A stretch of 64,000 nucleotides of DNA from Nannocystis pusilla (lineage in GTDB: Bacteria > Myxococcota_A > Polyangia > Nannocystales > Nannocystaceae), in assembly GCF_020073745.1 (NCBI RefSeq), contig NZ_JAIRAU010000028.1:372001-436000 (forward strand), read 5' to 3'. How positions within the stretch are numbered: the stretch's first letter is position 1; every line of letters starts with the position of its first letter. Under the pieces are notes generated by a model, which was not told the origin of the DNA, made no database searches, and worked only from the letters and a program-made list of their open reading frames with translations. The translations under genes and the position numbers were made by a program. Below are positions 1 through 7,690 of the stretch, piece after piece.

Positions 1-1044
1 TTCTACGAAGACTTCCAGGGCGACGTGTACCTGCACAACGCCGGCGCCGACCGCGACGTCGTCGTCCGCGTCCGCGACCTCCGCGACGACGTCGAGATCG
101 ACTGCTTCAACGTCCAGGACGAGCCCGGCGTGCTGTTCTCCGAGGCCCTGTTCGGCGAGGGCCGGACCTGGTCGATCCCCCCCGGCGCCAACGTCCCCGC
201 GCGCGGCGACATCGACCTCACCGTCCGCGACTGCTACGCCGTCCTCCTCACCAGCGACACCATCGAGCCGACCGTCCTGTTCTGGGACGTCAACGACGTC
301 CCGCTCGGATGGGTCCCCGGCCAGCACGCGGAGGGCGAGGGCCGCCTTCCCGGCGCCGTCGAGCTCACCGCCGACGAGGACGGCCGCGCCGCGATCGTCG
401 GTTCGACGCGTGACCTCGTCTACCCGCAGCGGCCGCCGCCGAACGACGCCTACCTGCCCGGCTCCGACGCCGCGCGCGTCGCGTGGAGCAACCCGCCCAC
501 CGGCGTCCACCGCATCGACGGGCTCGAGATCGGCAGCGACGGCTGCGCCGCCTTCGACCTCGACGACGGCCTCGTCCCGCGCTTCTACTTCTGCACCCCG
601 CTGACCGAGCTCCCGTTCGAGGTCGGCCAGTACCTCTCGGTCGAGGACCAGGGCGACATCATCATCCTCGAGCGCGCCGTCGACCCGCAAGATCCGGCCC
701 CGGTCGGCGACATCCGCGTCGCCGCCTCGCGCGGCAACACCCTGCCCGTCGTCAGCGACACCGTCCTCGCCGCCAAGCCGGTGTTCGAGGGCAGCATCGG
801 CCCCGACCCCGTGTGCGGCACCGTCGCTCAGCCGCAGGAGTTCCGCGTCGACTTCGGCGGCGAGTTCGTCCGCGTCCGCGCCGGCGAGTCGGTCGAGCTC
901 GACGACGGCGACCACCACCTCACGATCTACGGCGTCCACGCCGAGCGGCGCGTCATCCTCGCCGCCGAGTGCGCCGAGGGCCCCGACACGCTCGGCGACG
1001 ACCTCGAGCTCGCCTACGTGTGGACCGACTCGCAGCAGCCCTGA
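1..1044 (+). CDS. Hypothetical secreted/envelope protein (5'-truncated by window edge)
   Basis: The reading frame is open from the first base, so the gene begins upstream of the window; an in-frame GTG at 25 is probably internal. About 347 residues are visible. They are acidic and rich in short beta-type stretches, with scattered Cys residues (for example in DCFNVQD, DCYAVLL, FYFCTP and PVCGTV) suggesting disulfides outside the cytoplasm. I recognise no family. The stop is followed after 38 bp by a vWA lipoprotein gene on the same strand, so the two may be co-transcribed. The short gap holds a 14-bp-period repeat whose last anchor contains the start codon of the next gene. No catalytic motif is visible and a structural or surface role is only a guess. 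Confidence 0.6.
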   Translation, partial: FYEDFQGDVYLHNAGADRDVVVRVRDLRDDVEIDCFNVQDEPGVLFSEALFGEGRTWSIPPGANVPARGDIDLTVRDCYAVLLTSDTIEPTVLFWDVNDVPLGWVPGQHAEGEGRLPGAVELTADEDGRAAIVGSTRDLVYPQRPPPNDAYLPGSDAARVAWSNPPTGVHRIDGLEIGSDGCAAFDLDDGLVPRFYFCTPLTELPFEVGQYLSVEDQGDIIILERAVDPQDPAPVGDIRVAASRGNTLPVVSDTVLAAKPVFEGSIGPDPVCGTVAQPQEFRVDFGGEFVRVRAGESVELDDGDHHLTIYGVHAERRVILAAECAEGPDTLGDDLELAYVWTDSQQP

Positions 1045-1053
1045 CCCGACTTA

Positions 1054-1085
1054 TCTGCACCCAAGAACAGGACCTTGAAGCCATG
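1054..1085. repeat. 14-bp-period anchor array, 2 intervals
   Basis: Anchors TCTG (1054), CAGG (1068) and CATG (1082) are exactly 14 bp apart, with 10-bp units between them. The final CATG supplies the ATG of the vWA gene at 1083, and the unit before it (accttgaagc) occupies the ribosome-binding region. Confidence 0.75.
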
Positions 1086-2636
1086 TCACGCCTCGACCTC
1101 CGCCTCGGTCTCGCCCTCTCCATGGCCCTCCTCGCGCCCGCCTGCGGCGACGACGGGGGCTCCGCCGCCGCCGCCGACAGCGGCGGCGAGAACGGCGGCA
1201 GCCTCGGCGCCGGCCAGGGCGGCGCGCAGGACTTCGGCCAGTTCAAGCAGATCCTCGAGGAGGGCCGGATCCCCGGCCCCGAGACCCTCGACGACGTCGG
1301 CTTCTTCAACGAGCACAAGATCGACCTGCCCCCCGCCACCTGCGCCGGCGACGTCTGCCTCCACGGCCTCTACGGCGAGATGGGCAACATGATCTCCGGC
1401 ACCAACTGCATCACCGTCCTCGTCGGCCTCAACACCGCCATCGACGTCAAGCAGCTCGAGCGCCCGCCGCTCAACCTCGCCCTCGTCATCGACAGCAGCG
1501 GCTCCATGGAGGGCGAGCCGATGCAGTACGTCCGCGAGGGCCTGCTGCGCATGCTCGACGCCCTCGACCCGGCCGACCGGATCACCCTCGTCGACTTCGA
1601 CACCACCGCGCGGGTCATGACCGAGTACGTCACCGGCAGCGACCCCGCGCTGATCGAGGCCATCGGCGAGCTCGCGGCCAGCGGCGGCACCAACATCTAC
1701 GACGGCCTGCGCACCGGCTTCGAGCTCATGGCCGCCCACGCCGACCCCGGGCGGCAGAACCGCGTCGTCTTCCTGTCCGACGGCGTGGCCACCGAGGGCA
1801 TCACCAACGACGCCAAGATCCTCGCCATGGCCCAGGGCTACAGCGAGCAGGGCTACGGCCTCACCACCATCGGCGTCGGCGCCGACTTCGACGTCTCGCT
1901 GATGCGCACCCTGTCCGAGCAGGGCAGCGGCGCCTTCTACTTCCTCGAGGATCCCGCCGCCGTGCAGGAGGTCTTCGTCGAGGAGGTCACCGCCTTCCTC
2001 GTCCCGCTCGCCGAGGACGTCACGATCACCGCCGACATCGTCGACAACTACAGCCTCCGCGCCATCCGCGGCACCAAGCTCTCGACCGTCGAGGGCAACC
2101 ACGGCGCCATCGAGATCCCCAACCTCCAGCTCGCCCACCGCGAGACCGTCGACGACCACGAGGACGGCCGCCGCGGCGGCGGCGGAGCCATCCTCCTCGA
2201 GCTCCTCCCGCGCAACGGCCAGCCGCGCGTCGCCGACGTCGGCGAGCTCAAGCTGCGCTACCGCCACCCCGTCGACAAGCAGTACGTCGAGGAGGTCGCG
2301 GCCATCAAGACCACCGTCGACCCCGGCGAGATCGACCTCGAGAAGGGCGTGTTCGACAACTCCAGCAGCGAGAAGGGGTTCGTCATGCTCAACATCTACG
2401 TCGGCTTCGACATGGCCGCCACCCGCGCCGCGCAGGGCGACCTGGCCGGCGCGCTCAACATCCTCGACGGCCTCGAGGCGGCCGTCGACGGCTGGCTCGC
2501 CGACAATCCGGACTTCGACATCGAGGATGACCTCAAGTACATCCGCATGTTCATGGACAACCTCGTCGCCGCCGGCGCCGACGCCGATCCCGACGTCCCG
2601 CTGCCCGCCCCCGAGCCGTGGCCCGACGGCGATTGA
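1083..2636 (+). CDS. vWA-domain lipoprotein
   Basis: This 517-residue protein starts with a lipoprotein signal peptide (MSRLDLRLGLALSMALLAPAC; lipobox LAPAC near residue 21), followed by a low-complexity Gly/Ala/Asp linker. A von Willebrand factor A domain follows from about residue 130 to 310, with the MIDAS motif DSSGS near 137-141 and the later Thr/Asp metal-ligand regions (SGGTNIYDG, FLSDGVATEG). The rest resembles the C-terminal part of Ca-activated chloride-channel-like vWA proteins. It should be membrane-anchored and act in adhesion or protein binding through a bound divalent cation. The ATG at 1083 is chosen because it is the only start that leaves a complete lipobox; the longer open frame upstream is Arg-rich and noncoding in character. 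It probably forms an operon with the upstream gene. Confidence 0.85.
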   Translation: MSRLDLRLGLALSMALLAPACGDDGGSAAAADSGGENGGSLGAGQGGAQDFGQFKQILEEGRIPGPETLDDVGFFNEHKIDLPPATCAGDVCLHGLYGEMGNMISGTNCITVLVGLNTAIDVKQLERPPLNLALVIDSSGSMEGEPMQYVREGLLRMLDALDPADRITLVDFDTTARVMTEYVTGSDPALIEAIGELAASGGTNIYDGLRTGFELMAAHADPGRQNRVVFLSDGVATEGITNDAKILAMAQGYSEQGYGLTTIGVGADFDVSLMRTLSEQGSGAFYFLEDPAAVQEVFVEEVTAFLVPLAEDVTITADIVDNYSLRAIRGTKLSTVEGNHGAIEIPNLQLAHRETVDDHEDGRRGGGGAILLELLPRNGQPRVADVGELKLRYRHPVDKQYVEEVAAIKTTVDPGEIDLEKGVFDNSSSEKGFVMLNIYVGFDMAATRAAQGDLAGALNILDGLEAAVDGWLADNPDFDIEDDLKYIRMFMDNLVAAGADADPDVPLPAPEPWPDGD

Positions 2637-2642
2637 GCGCGA

Positions 2643-2674
2643 CCTGTCCCCGGGGCCATGTGCACGCGACCCCG
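2643..2674. repeat. 14-bp-period anchor array, 2 intervals
   Basis: Anchors CCTG (2643), CATG (2657) and CCCG (2671) begin seven bases after the vWA stop codon. The first unit, tccccggggc, is nearly self-complementary. Confidence 0.75.
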
Positions 2675-2766
2675 TGAAGGCCGAGCTCGCCGCGAAGGCG
2701 CACAATCGCCCGCTCTGCGGGCGCTCGCGCCCGACGTGACACCTGGCCCGCGATCCGGCGACACTC

Positions 2767-4719
2767 ATGGCCGCCGCGCCCATGGTCCCCGCCGATCGCC
2801 ACCGTCTGACCAACCTCTCTCTCGGGCGCAAGCTGCTGGCCTCGGCCGCGCTCCTCCTCGGCCTCGGTCTGTTCTTCGGCGGCTGGATCGCCAGCGTCGA
2901 GCTGACGCGCTGGGACGCCTCCGCGACGGCGCTGTTTCAGTGGGGCGAGCGGCTCGAGATCTTGCGGCTGCGTCGCCCCCAGGTCTTCTGGACCCTGTTC
3001 ATCGGCCACGCCGCCTCGCTCGCGCTGGTCGGCGTCGTCTCGGGCGTCCTCCTGCGCCGGGTCGCGCTGGCCCGCGGCGCTCGCAAGGCGCTGATCGGCG
3101 GCCTCGTGCTCCTCGGCGTCCTCGACCTCGCCTGCTGGGCGCTGCTGCGTCACTGGGGCACCGCCCACACGCTCCTCGGCGGAGCGATCGTCCTCGAGGC
3201 GGCCCTCCTGCTCTACGTCGCCCTGCACCCGCTGCGCGACATGTGGATCTTCCGCCGCTGGAAGGGCACCGGCGGCCCGCCGATCCGCGTCGCCATCGTC
3301 GGCGGCGGCTTCGCCGGCCTCTACACCGCCCTGCACCTCGACCGCCGGCTCGGCTACCACCGCGATCTGCAGATCACCGTCATCGATCGCCGCAACTACT
3401 TCCTGTTCCCGCCGCTCCTGCCGAGCGTCGCCGCCGGCTCGATCGAGACCCGCCAGGTCACCTATCCCTTCCGCCGGATCTTCGAGGCCGCCAACGTCGC
3501 CTTCAAGAAGGAGAACGTCGACCGCATCGACCTCAACACCAGGACGATCCGCGCCCGCGTCGACGTCGACGACGACCCCGTCACCGGCGAGGCGCAGGTC
3601 ATCTGGTGCGAGACCCAGTACGACATCCTCGTCCTCGCGCCCGGCTCCGACACCAACACGTTCAACACGCCGGGCGTCAAGGAGCACGCCTTCTTCATGC
3701 GCGAGCTCGGCGACGCGATCGCCGTCCGCAACCACATCATCGACAACTTCGAGCGAGCCGCGCGCGAGACGGACGTCGATCGCCGGCGCGAGCAGCTGAC
3801 CTTCGTCGTCGTCGGCGCCGGCCCGACCGGCGTCGAGCTCGCGGCCGAGGTCCGCGACCTCATCGACCACATCCTGATGAGCCGGTACCCCGAGCTCGAC
3901 CCCGCCGAGGTCACGGTGTACATCATCCAGTCGGGCGAGCAGATCCTGCCCGGCTGGCACGAGACGGTGGTCGGCAGCGCCAGCGATCGCCTGCGCAAGT
4001 TGAAGGTCGAGCTGCGGCTGGGCCGTCGCGTCGTCCACGTCACTCCGTTCGCGGTGACCCTCGACGACGGCACCAAGATCGCCACGCGCACCTGTGTGTG
4101 GTGCGCCGGCGTCAAGCCCTCGCCGCTGCTGAGCGCCTGCGGCCTGCCGCTGCACCGCTCGGGTCGCGTCGAGATCGGCGACGACCTGCGCGTCAAGGGC
4201 CGCGACGACGTGTTCGTGCTCGGCGACGCCGCCTTCCTCTTGCATGACGGCGCCCCGCTGCCGCCGCTCGGCCAGGTCGCCTTCCAGCAGGGCCAGCACG
4301 CCGCCGAGAACATCGACCGGCTGATCCGCAAGCAGCCGACCCGGCCGTTCAAGTACTTCAACTTCGGCGCGCTCGTCTCGGTCGGCGACAAGTTCGCCGC
4401 CATCGACCTGTTCGGCGTGCGCATGTCGGGCTTCATCGCCTGGTGGGTGTGGCGCACCCTCTACCTGGCCAAGCTGGTCGGCTTCGGCAACAAGGTCCGC
4501 GTCGTCCTCGACTGGACCCTCGACCTCATCGTCGAGCGATCGATCTCCCAGATCGCCGCCGACCGGCAGGACTTCTCCGGCAACAAGTTCGCCGAGAACA
4601 CCCCGCTCGCCGCGCGCCCGCGCCCGCAAGAGCCCGCGCCTGACGGAATGTCAGCGCCCGCGCCGCAGGACGTGCCAAAGCAACACGCCCCCGCCCGCCA
4701 GCACGCGCCCACGGCCTGA
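2767..4719 (+). CDS. ndh: Type II NADH dehydrogenase (NDH-2) with N-terminal membrane domain
   Basis: This 650-residue flavoprotein should oxidise NADH and reduce quinone at the inner membrane without pumping protons. Two Rossmann folds are clear: the FAD site VAIVGGGFAGLY (about 175-186) and the NAD(P)H site FVVVGAGPTGVE (about 345-356). The flavin-contacting VLGDAA lies near 483, and the C-terminal amphipathic region with WWVWRTLYLAKL is typical of NDH-2 membrane attachment. Classical NDH-2 is about 430 residues. The extra 170 residues at the N-terminus contain four hydrophobic segments (about 23-45, 77-100, 108-130, 137-157) and look like an integral anchor. The ATG at 2767 is the first in frame; ATG 2785 is an alternative. 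The tail is Pro/Ala-rich. It appears monocistronic. Confidence 0.88.
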   Translation: MAAAPMVPADRHRLTNLSLGRKLLASAALLLGLGLFFGGWIASVELTRWDASATALFQWGERLEILRLRRPQVFWTLFIGHAASLALVGVVSGVLLRRVALARGARKALIGGLVLLGVLDLACWALLRHWGTAHTLLGGAIVLEAALLLYVALHPLRDMWIFRRWKGTGGPPIRVAIVGGGFAGLYTALHLDRRLGYHRDLQITVIDRRNYFLFPPLLPSVAAGSIETRQVTYPFRRIFEAANVAFKKENVDRIDLNTRTIRARVDVDDDPVTGEAQVIWCETQYDILVLAPGSDTNTFNTPGVKEHAFFMRELGDAIAVRNHIIDNFERAARETDVDRRREQLTFVVVGAGPTGVELAAEVRDLIDHILMSRYPELDPAEVTVYIIQSGEQILPGWHETVVGSASDRLRKLKVELRLGRRVVHVTPFAVTLDDGTKIATRTCVWCAGVKPSPLLSACGLPLHRSGRVEIGDDLRVKGRDDVFVLGDAAFLLHDGAPLPPLGQVAFQQGQHAAENIDRLIRKQPTRPFKYFNFGALVSVGDKFAAIDLFGVRMSGFIAWWVWRTLYLAKLVGFGNKVRVVLDWTLDLIVERSISQIAADRQDFSGNKFAENTPLAARPRPQEPAPDGMSAPAPQDVPKQHAPARQHAPTA

Positions 4720-4776
4720 TCTGGCCGCCTCCACGCGCGAGGAGCTGTTGGCATCGCCCTTGCTCAGGGGTGAGGC

Positions 4777-5127
4777 ATGGTCCTCGCGCGCTCGGTCCTC
4801 GCCTTCACGCTCGTCGCCTCCGCCTGCTCCGTCGCCCACGCGGCCAGGCCCCCCAGGCCCGCGAAGCCGGTCGCCCGCCCCCTCGCAGGACCGACGACCC
4901 CGAGCCCCGAGCGCATCGTCGCCGTGCGGCTCCCCGTCCGCCACAGCGACGTGCACTCGCTCGCAGGTGTCCTGAAGGACATCCTCGACGTCGAGCCCGA
5001 CCGCGGTGACGTGCGCGCGATCCTCCCGGACGGGCGCGAGGCCTCGCTGATCGTGTTCGCCACCCCCGAGGGCCACGCCAGCGTCCGCCGCGTGCTCACC
5101 CGCCTGCTCGGGCCGCCCGCCTCCTGA
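4777..5127 (+). CDS. Small exported protein with secretin-N-like domain
   Basis: The 116-residue product has a signal peptide (MVLARSVLAFTLVASACSVAHA) and a mature domain of about 80 residues. The pattern VRLPVRHSDVHSLAGVLKDIL, then ILPDGREASLIVFATPEGHA, then a terminal VRRVLTRLL is reminiscent of the N1/N-type repeats of secretins, where a strand, a helix and a 'SLIV...TPE' strand-turn recur. This assignment is by eye. A good ribosome-binding site (ggtgagg) precedes ATG 4777. The next gene downstream encodes a GspC-like PDZ protein on the same strand, which fits a type II secretion theme. No secretin pore domain is present, so it cannot form a channel itself. Confidence 0.6.
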   Translation: MVLARSVLAFTLVASACSVAHAARPPRPAKPVARPLAGPTTPSPERIVAVRLPVRHSDVHSLAGVLKDILDVEPDRGDVRAILPDGREASLIVFATPEGHASVRRVLTRLLGPPAS

Positions 5128-5228
5128 CCGACGCCCCACCCCGCCCCTCACACTCCATCCACGGATGCCGCCGGTCGCGCTCGCGGCCCCCCGCGTGCGC
5201 GCCGGCTCACCCCTCCCTCGCCTCTTGA

Positions 5229-5260
5229 CCCGACCCAAAGGACATGTCCCCATGCGCAGC
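5229..5260. repeat. 14-bp-period anchor array overlapping an RBS and start codon
   Basis: Anchors CCCG (5229), CATG (5243) and CAGC (5257) flank units acccaaagga and tccccatgcg. The first unit contains the likely Shine-Dalgarno aaagga and the second contains the ATG of the gene at 5252. Confidence 0.7.
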
Positions 5261-5923
5261 TTCCTCCGCACCCTCGCCTTCCCGATCGCCTGCGCCTTCA
5301 CGGGCGCGGCCGCGGCCCTCTTCGTCGTCGCGGTGAACACGGACCCGCGACCGCCGGCCTGCCCCGACGCGCCGACGATCCACATCCAGCACGAGATGAC
5401 CCCGCTCGCGCCGCCGGCTCCGGTGCCGGTCGTCGCGCCCGTCGCGTTCGCCCCGGCCTTGCCCGTCATGGTCAACGTCGCTCCGCCGCCGCGCCGGCAC
5501 GCCGAGGCGGCCGAGCTGACCATCCCCGAGGGGGCGGTGCGCTGCACCGAGGACAACCATTGCGTCGTCGACCGCGGCCTCTACCAGCTCCTGCGCGACA
5601 ACCCGTCGCTGTTCAGCCACCAGGCCCGGATCCTGCCCTCGCTCAAGGACGGCCAGCTGCGCGGCCTCAAGTTCTACGCCATCCGGCCCGGCAGCCTGCC
5701 GCGCCAGCTCGGCCTCAAGAACGGCGACCTGCTGACCGCGATCAACGGCGTCCCGGTCACCAGCAGCCAGGGCGTCGCCACCGCCGATGCGCTCATGCAG
5801 CTGCTCCACGACCGCGAGCACCCGGTGTTCAGCCTCGCCATCGAGCGCAAGGGCGAGCCCGTGCGGATCACCGTCGACGTCGGGTGGCAGCAAGAGAACG
5901 CGGCCCAGGCTCAGGCCCGCTGA
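5252..5923 (+). CDS. GspC-like membrane-anchored PDZ protein
   Basis: The 223-residue protein has a cytoplasmic start, one membrane helix (about 8-30), a Pro/Ala/Val-rich periplasmic linker (about 45-85), a small conserved region with one Cys pair (VRCTEDNHCVVDRGLYQLL) and a C-terminal PDZ domain (about 135-215). The PDZ signature is clear in YAIRPGSLPRQLGLKNGDLL and INGVPVTSSQGVATADALMQ. This order matches the type II secretion inner-membrane protein GspC, which links the platform to the secretin. ATG 5252 has an aaagga ribosome-binding site. A longer frame to 5165 lacks a signal and is disfavoured. No other gsp gene is in the window, so it may be an orphan or serve a related export role. 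Confidence 0.7.
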   Translation: MRSFLRTLAFPIACAFTGAAAALFVVAVNTDPRPPACPDAPTIHIQHEMTPLAPPAPVPVVAPVAFAPALPVMVNVAPPPRRHAEAAELTIPEGAVRCTEDNHCVVDRGLYQLLRDNPSLFSHQARILPSLKDGQLRGLKFYAIRPGSLPRQLGLKNGDLLTAINGVPVTSSQGVATADALMQLLHDREHPVFSLAIERKGEPVRITVDVGWQQENAAQAQAR

Positions 5924-5950
5924 TCCGCCCGGAGGAGCACGGCAGCGTCG

Positions 5951-6024
5951 CATGTCCCCGAGAACATGCCTCTAAAAGCATGTTCTCGAGGGCATGTCCT
6001 TCTCGACATGCCCTCGCAAACACC
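5951..6024. repeat. 14-bp-period CATG array, 5 intervals, convergent gap
   Basis: Perfect CATG anchors stand at 5951, 5965, 5979, 5993 and 6007, ending with CACC at 6021. The units are tccccgagaa, cctctaaaag, ttctcgaggg, tccttctcga and ccctcgcaaa. Units 1 and 3 are near reverse complements, so the transcript can form a long stem around the central AT-rich unit. The array fills the gap between two converging genes. Confidence 0.85.
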
Positions 6025-7289
6025 TAGCGCTTGCGTCGGCGCCGGGCCAGCAGCCCGAGCGCCACCAGCCCCCACGCCGAGCCGGGCGCCGAACCGCGGC
6101 AGCCGCAGCCCTCGTCCTCTGCCGCGCCCGCGCTGCCGCCCGCGCTCACCGTCTCGCCGTCGCTCGACGGTTCGCCCGCGCCGGTCGTCGCCGCGCCGGT
6201 CGTCGGCTCCTCGTCGCCCGTCGTCCCGCTGTCACCCTCGCCCTCGCTCTCGCCGTCGGTCCCGGTCGGCCCGGGGGGCGGCGGCAGCGGCGGGGGCGGC
6301 GGGTCGAACGGCGGCGCCGGGTCCACGACCAGCACACGGACCTCGAGCTGGTCGTCGGGCGGGCCGCCGCCGAGCGGCTTGTCGGCGAACCACGTCGTCC
6401 CCTCCTGCACCAGCGAGAAGGTCTGGAACACCTCGCCCGGCGCCTCCCCGCACAGGCGGAACTCGAACCGACCGACCGCGCCGGGCGCGACGTCGCCGGC
6501 GGTCGCGATCCGCGTCGGCGACAGCCACGTGGCAGGGTCGTGCAGCGGCGACGGCTGGTCGCGCGGCGTCGGGGCCAGCCGCGTGTCGCCGTTCCACGCC
6601 GCGTCGCCGGTGTTGCGCAGATCGATCCACGCGTCGATGCACTCGCCGGTCAGCAGCAGCACCGGCGGCTGCGAGGCCAGCGGGAACGACTGGCTCACGT
6701 ACTCCGCGCGGTAGTCCGGCGTGCCGCACGGCCCGTTCGTCGCCGGCCCGCCGCCCCACCACTCCCAGTGCCAGTCCTCGCTCGGCACCGTCGCCTCGAA
6801 CCCGAACTCGTCGCCGTGCGCCTCGAGCCAGTTCAGGACCCCCGCGGCCGCGGTGTTGAGGTCGAGCGCGTGCCCGCTCTGGTGATTGCTGTAACCTGGC
6901 TTGGCGGCCAGGTTACAATTGTTGCAGTTGCAGTTGATGTAGCAGCCGTACAGGTACTCCTGCTCCGCCATGGTGCGGAAGCCGCTGACGACCTTGATGC
7001 TGACGCCGTCGGCGGCCGCGGCCTGCTGCATCGCGTAGTACGCGTTCGCGGTCTCGACCTCGACCGGCTTGCCGTCGACGGTCACGACCGTGATCGTGAA
7101 CGAGCTGCCCTGGACGTAGCCGACGTCCTCGTGCTCATTGCAGTCGATCGCGTACGTCGGCGACGGCGTGCCGTCGAAGTAGACCGGATCGTCGGGCTCC
7201 GCCTCGTGCTCGTGCGGGCCGGCCCACGCCGGGCCCGCGAACGCGAAGGCACAGAGCGCGACGACAACCATCCGTGGTGTTTCGTGCAT
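6024..7289 (-). CDS. Secreted M15-type D,D-carboxypeptidase with MYXO-CTERM-like tail
   Basis: The 421-residue protein has a signal peptide (about 1-24) and a VanY/M15-type zinc peptidase domain: SNHQSGHALDL (about 130-142) gives the HxxxxxxD ligands and EDWHWEW (about 170-176) the catalytic Glu and last His. It should cleave peptidoglycan stem peptides. Residues about 190-310 form an all-beta domain (CIDAWIDLRNTGDAAWN) resembling the Ig-like central domain of NBR1-type proteins. A Pro-rich then Thr/Glu-rich linker follows. The end (Cys-Gly-Cys near 394, a hydrophobic stretch, then RRRRKR) matches the MYXO-CTERM sorting tag that myxosortase processes. The ATG at 7289 has the ribosome-binding site aaaggg; upstream codons are rejected because they add a charged extension before the signal. 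Confidence 0.85.
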   Translation of the reverse strand: MHETPRMVVVALCAFAFAGPAWAGPHEHEAEPDDPVYFDGTPSPTYAIDCNEHEDVGYVQGSSFTITVVTVDGKPVEVETANAYYAMQQAAAADGVSIKVVSGFRTMAEQEYLYGCYINCNCNNCNLAAKPGYSNHQSGHALDLNTAAAGVLNWLEAHGDEFGFEATVPSEDWHWEWWGGGPATNGPCGTPDYRAEYVSQSFPLASQPPVLLLTGECIDAWIDLRNTGDAAWNGDTRLAPTPRDQPSPLHDPATWLSPTRIATAGDVAPGAVGRFEFRLCGEAPGEVFQTFSLVQEGTTWFADKPLGGGPPDDQLEVRVLVVDPAPPFDPPPPPLPPPPGPTGTDGESEGEGDSGTTGDEEPTTGAATTGAGEPSSDGETVSAGGSAGAAEDEGCGCRGSAPGSAWGLVALGLLARRRRKR

Positions 7290-7690
7290 ATTCGCCCTTT
7301 CATCTCGCAATTAGCCCCGCTCACGCGCCCGCGCAAGCCCCGGCCGATCCCCAGCCTGGCACGAGCGCGCTGTCGGGGGCTAGCGACGGACACACCCGAC
7401 GTCGCAGCCGCGTCCCCGCGTTCGCAGCCTGCATGTGCACGCCGCAAAGGCAGCACTACCACTCGCAGGACCCGCGCGGTGCCGCGCACACTCCACCTGG
7501 AAACCAGTCATGGCGAGGCGCCGCAGCTCATGGGATCACTGCTCCTGGCATGGAGGTGATGGTTGCAGCGCCGCCGAGCCACGCGTCCGGCGAAGGGGCT
7601 TCACGGACCCGGGAGCGAGGAAGGGCCGAGCGCCCCCGTCGCGGCCCGGACCGCGTAAGCGTGCCCGCGGGGCCGGCGTTTCGCAGGCCG
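7290..7690. other. Divergent intergenic region, no gene
   Basis: This 401-bp gap separates the minus-strand peptidase from the plus-strand FG-GAP lipoprotein, so it must hold both promoters. I see no convincing -35/-10 pair, no 14-bp-period array and no coding character in any frame. Confidence 0.5.

Noticed and set aside
1086..2831. Long antisense open frames, for example 581 residues opposite the vWA gene and many similar ones opposite purL, leuS and the proteases
   Set aside because: They are shadows of real genes in GC-rich DNA. Their translations are Arg/Val/Asp-rich without domains, whereas the opposite strand shows clear families.
5951..6024. CRISPR array
   Set aside because: The constant part is only 4 bp and the variable part only 10 bp, far too short for repeats and spacers, and no cas gene is present.
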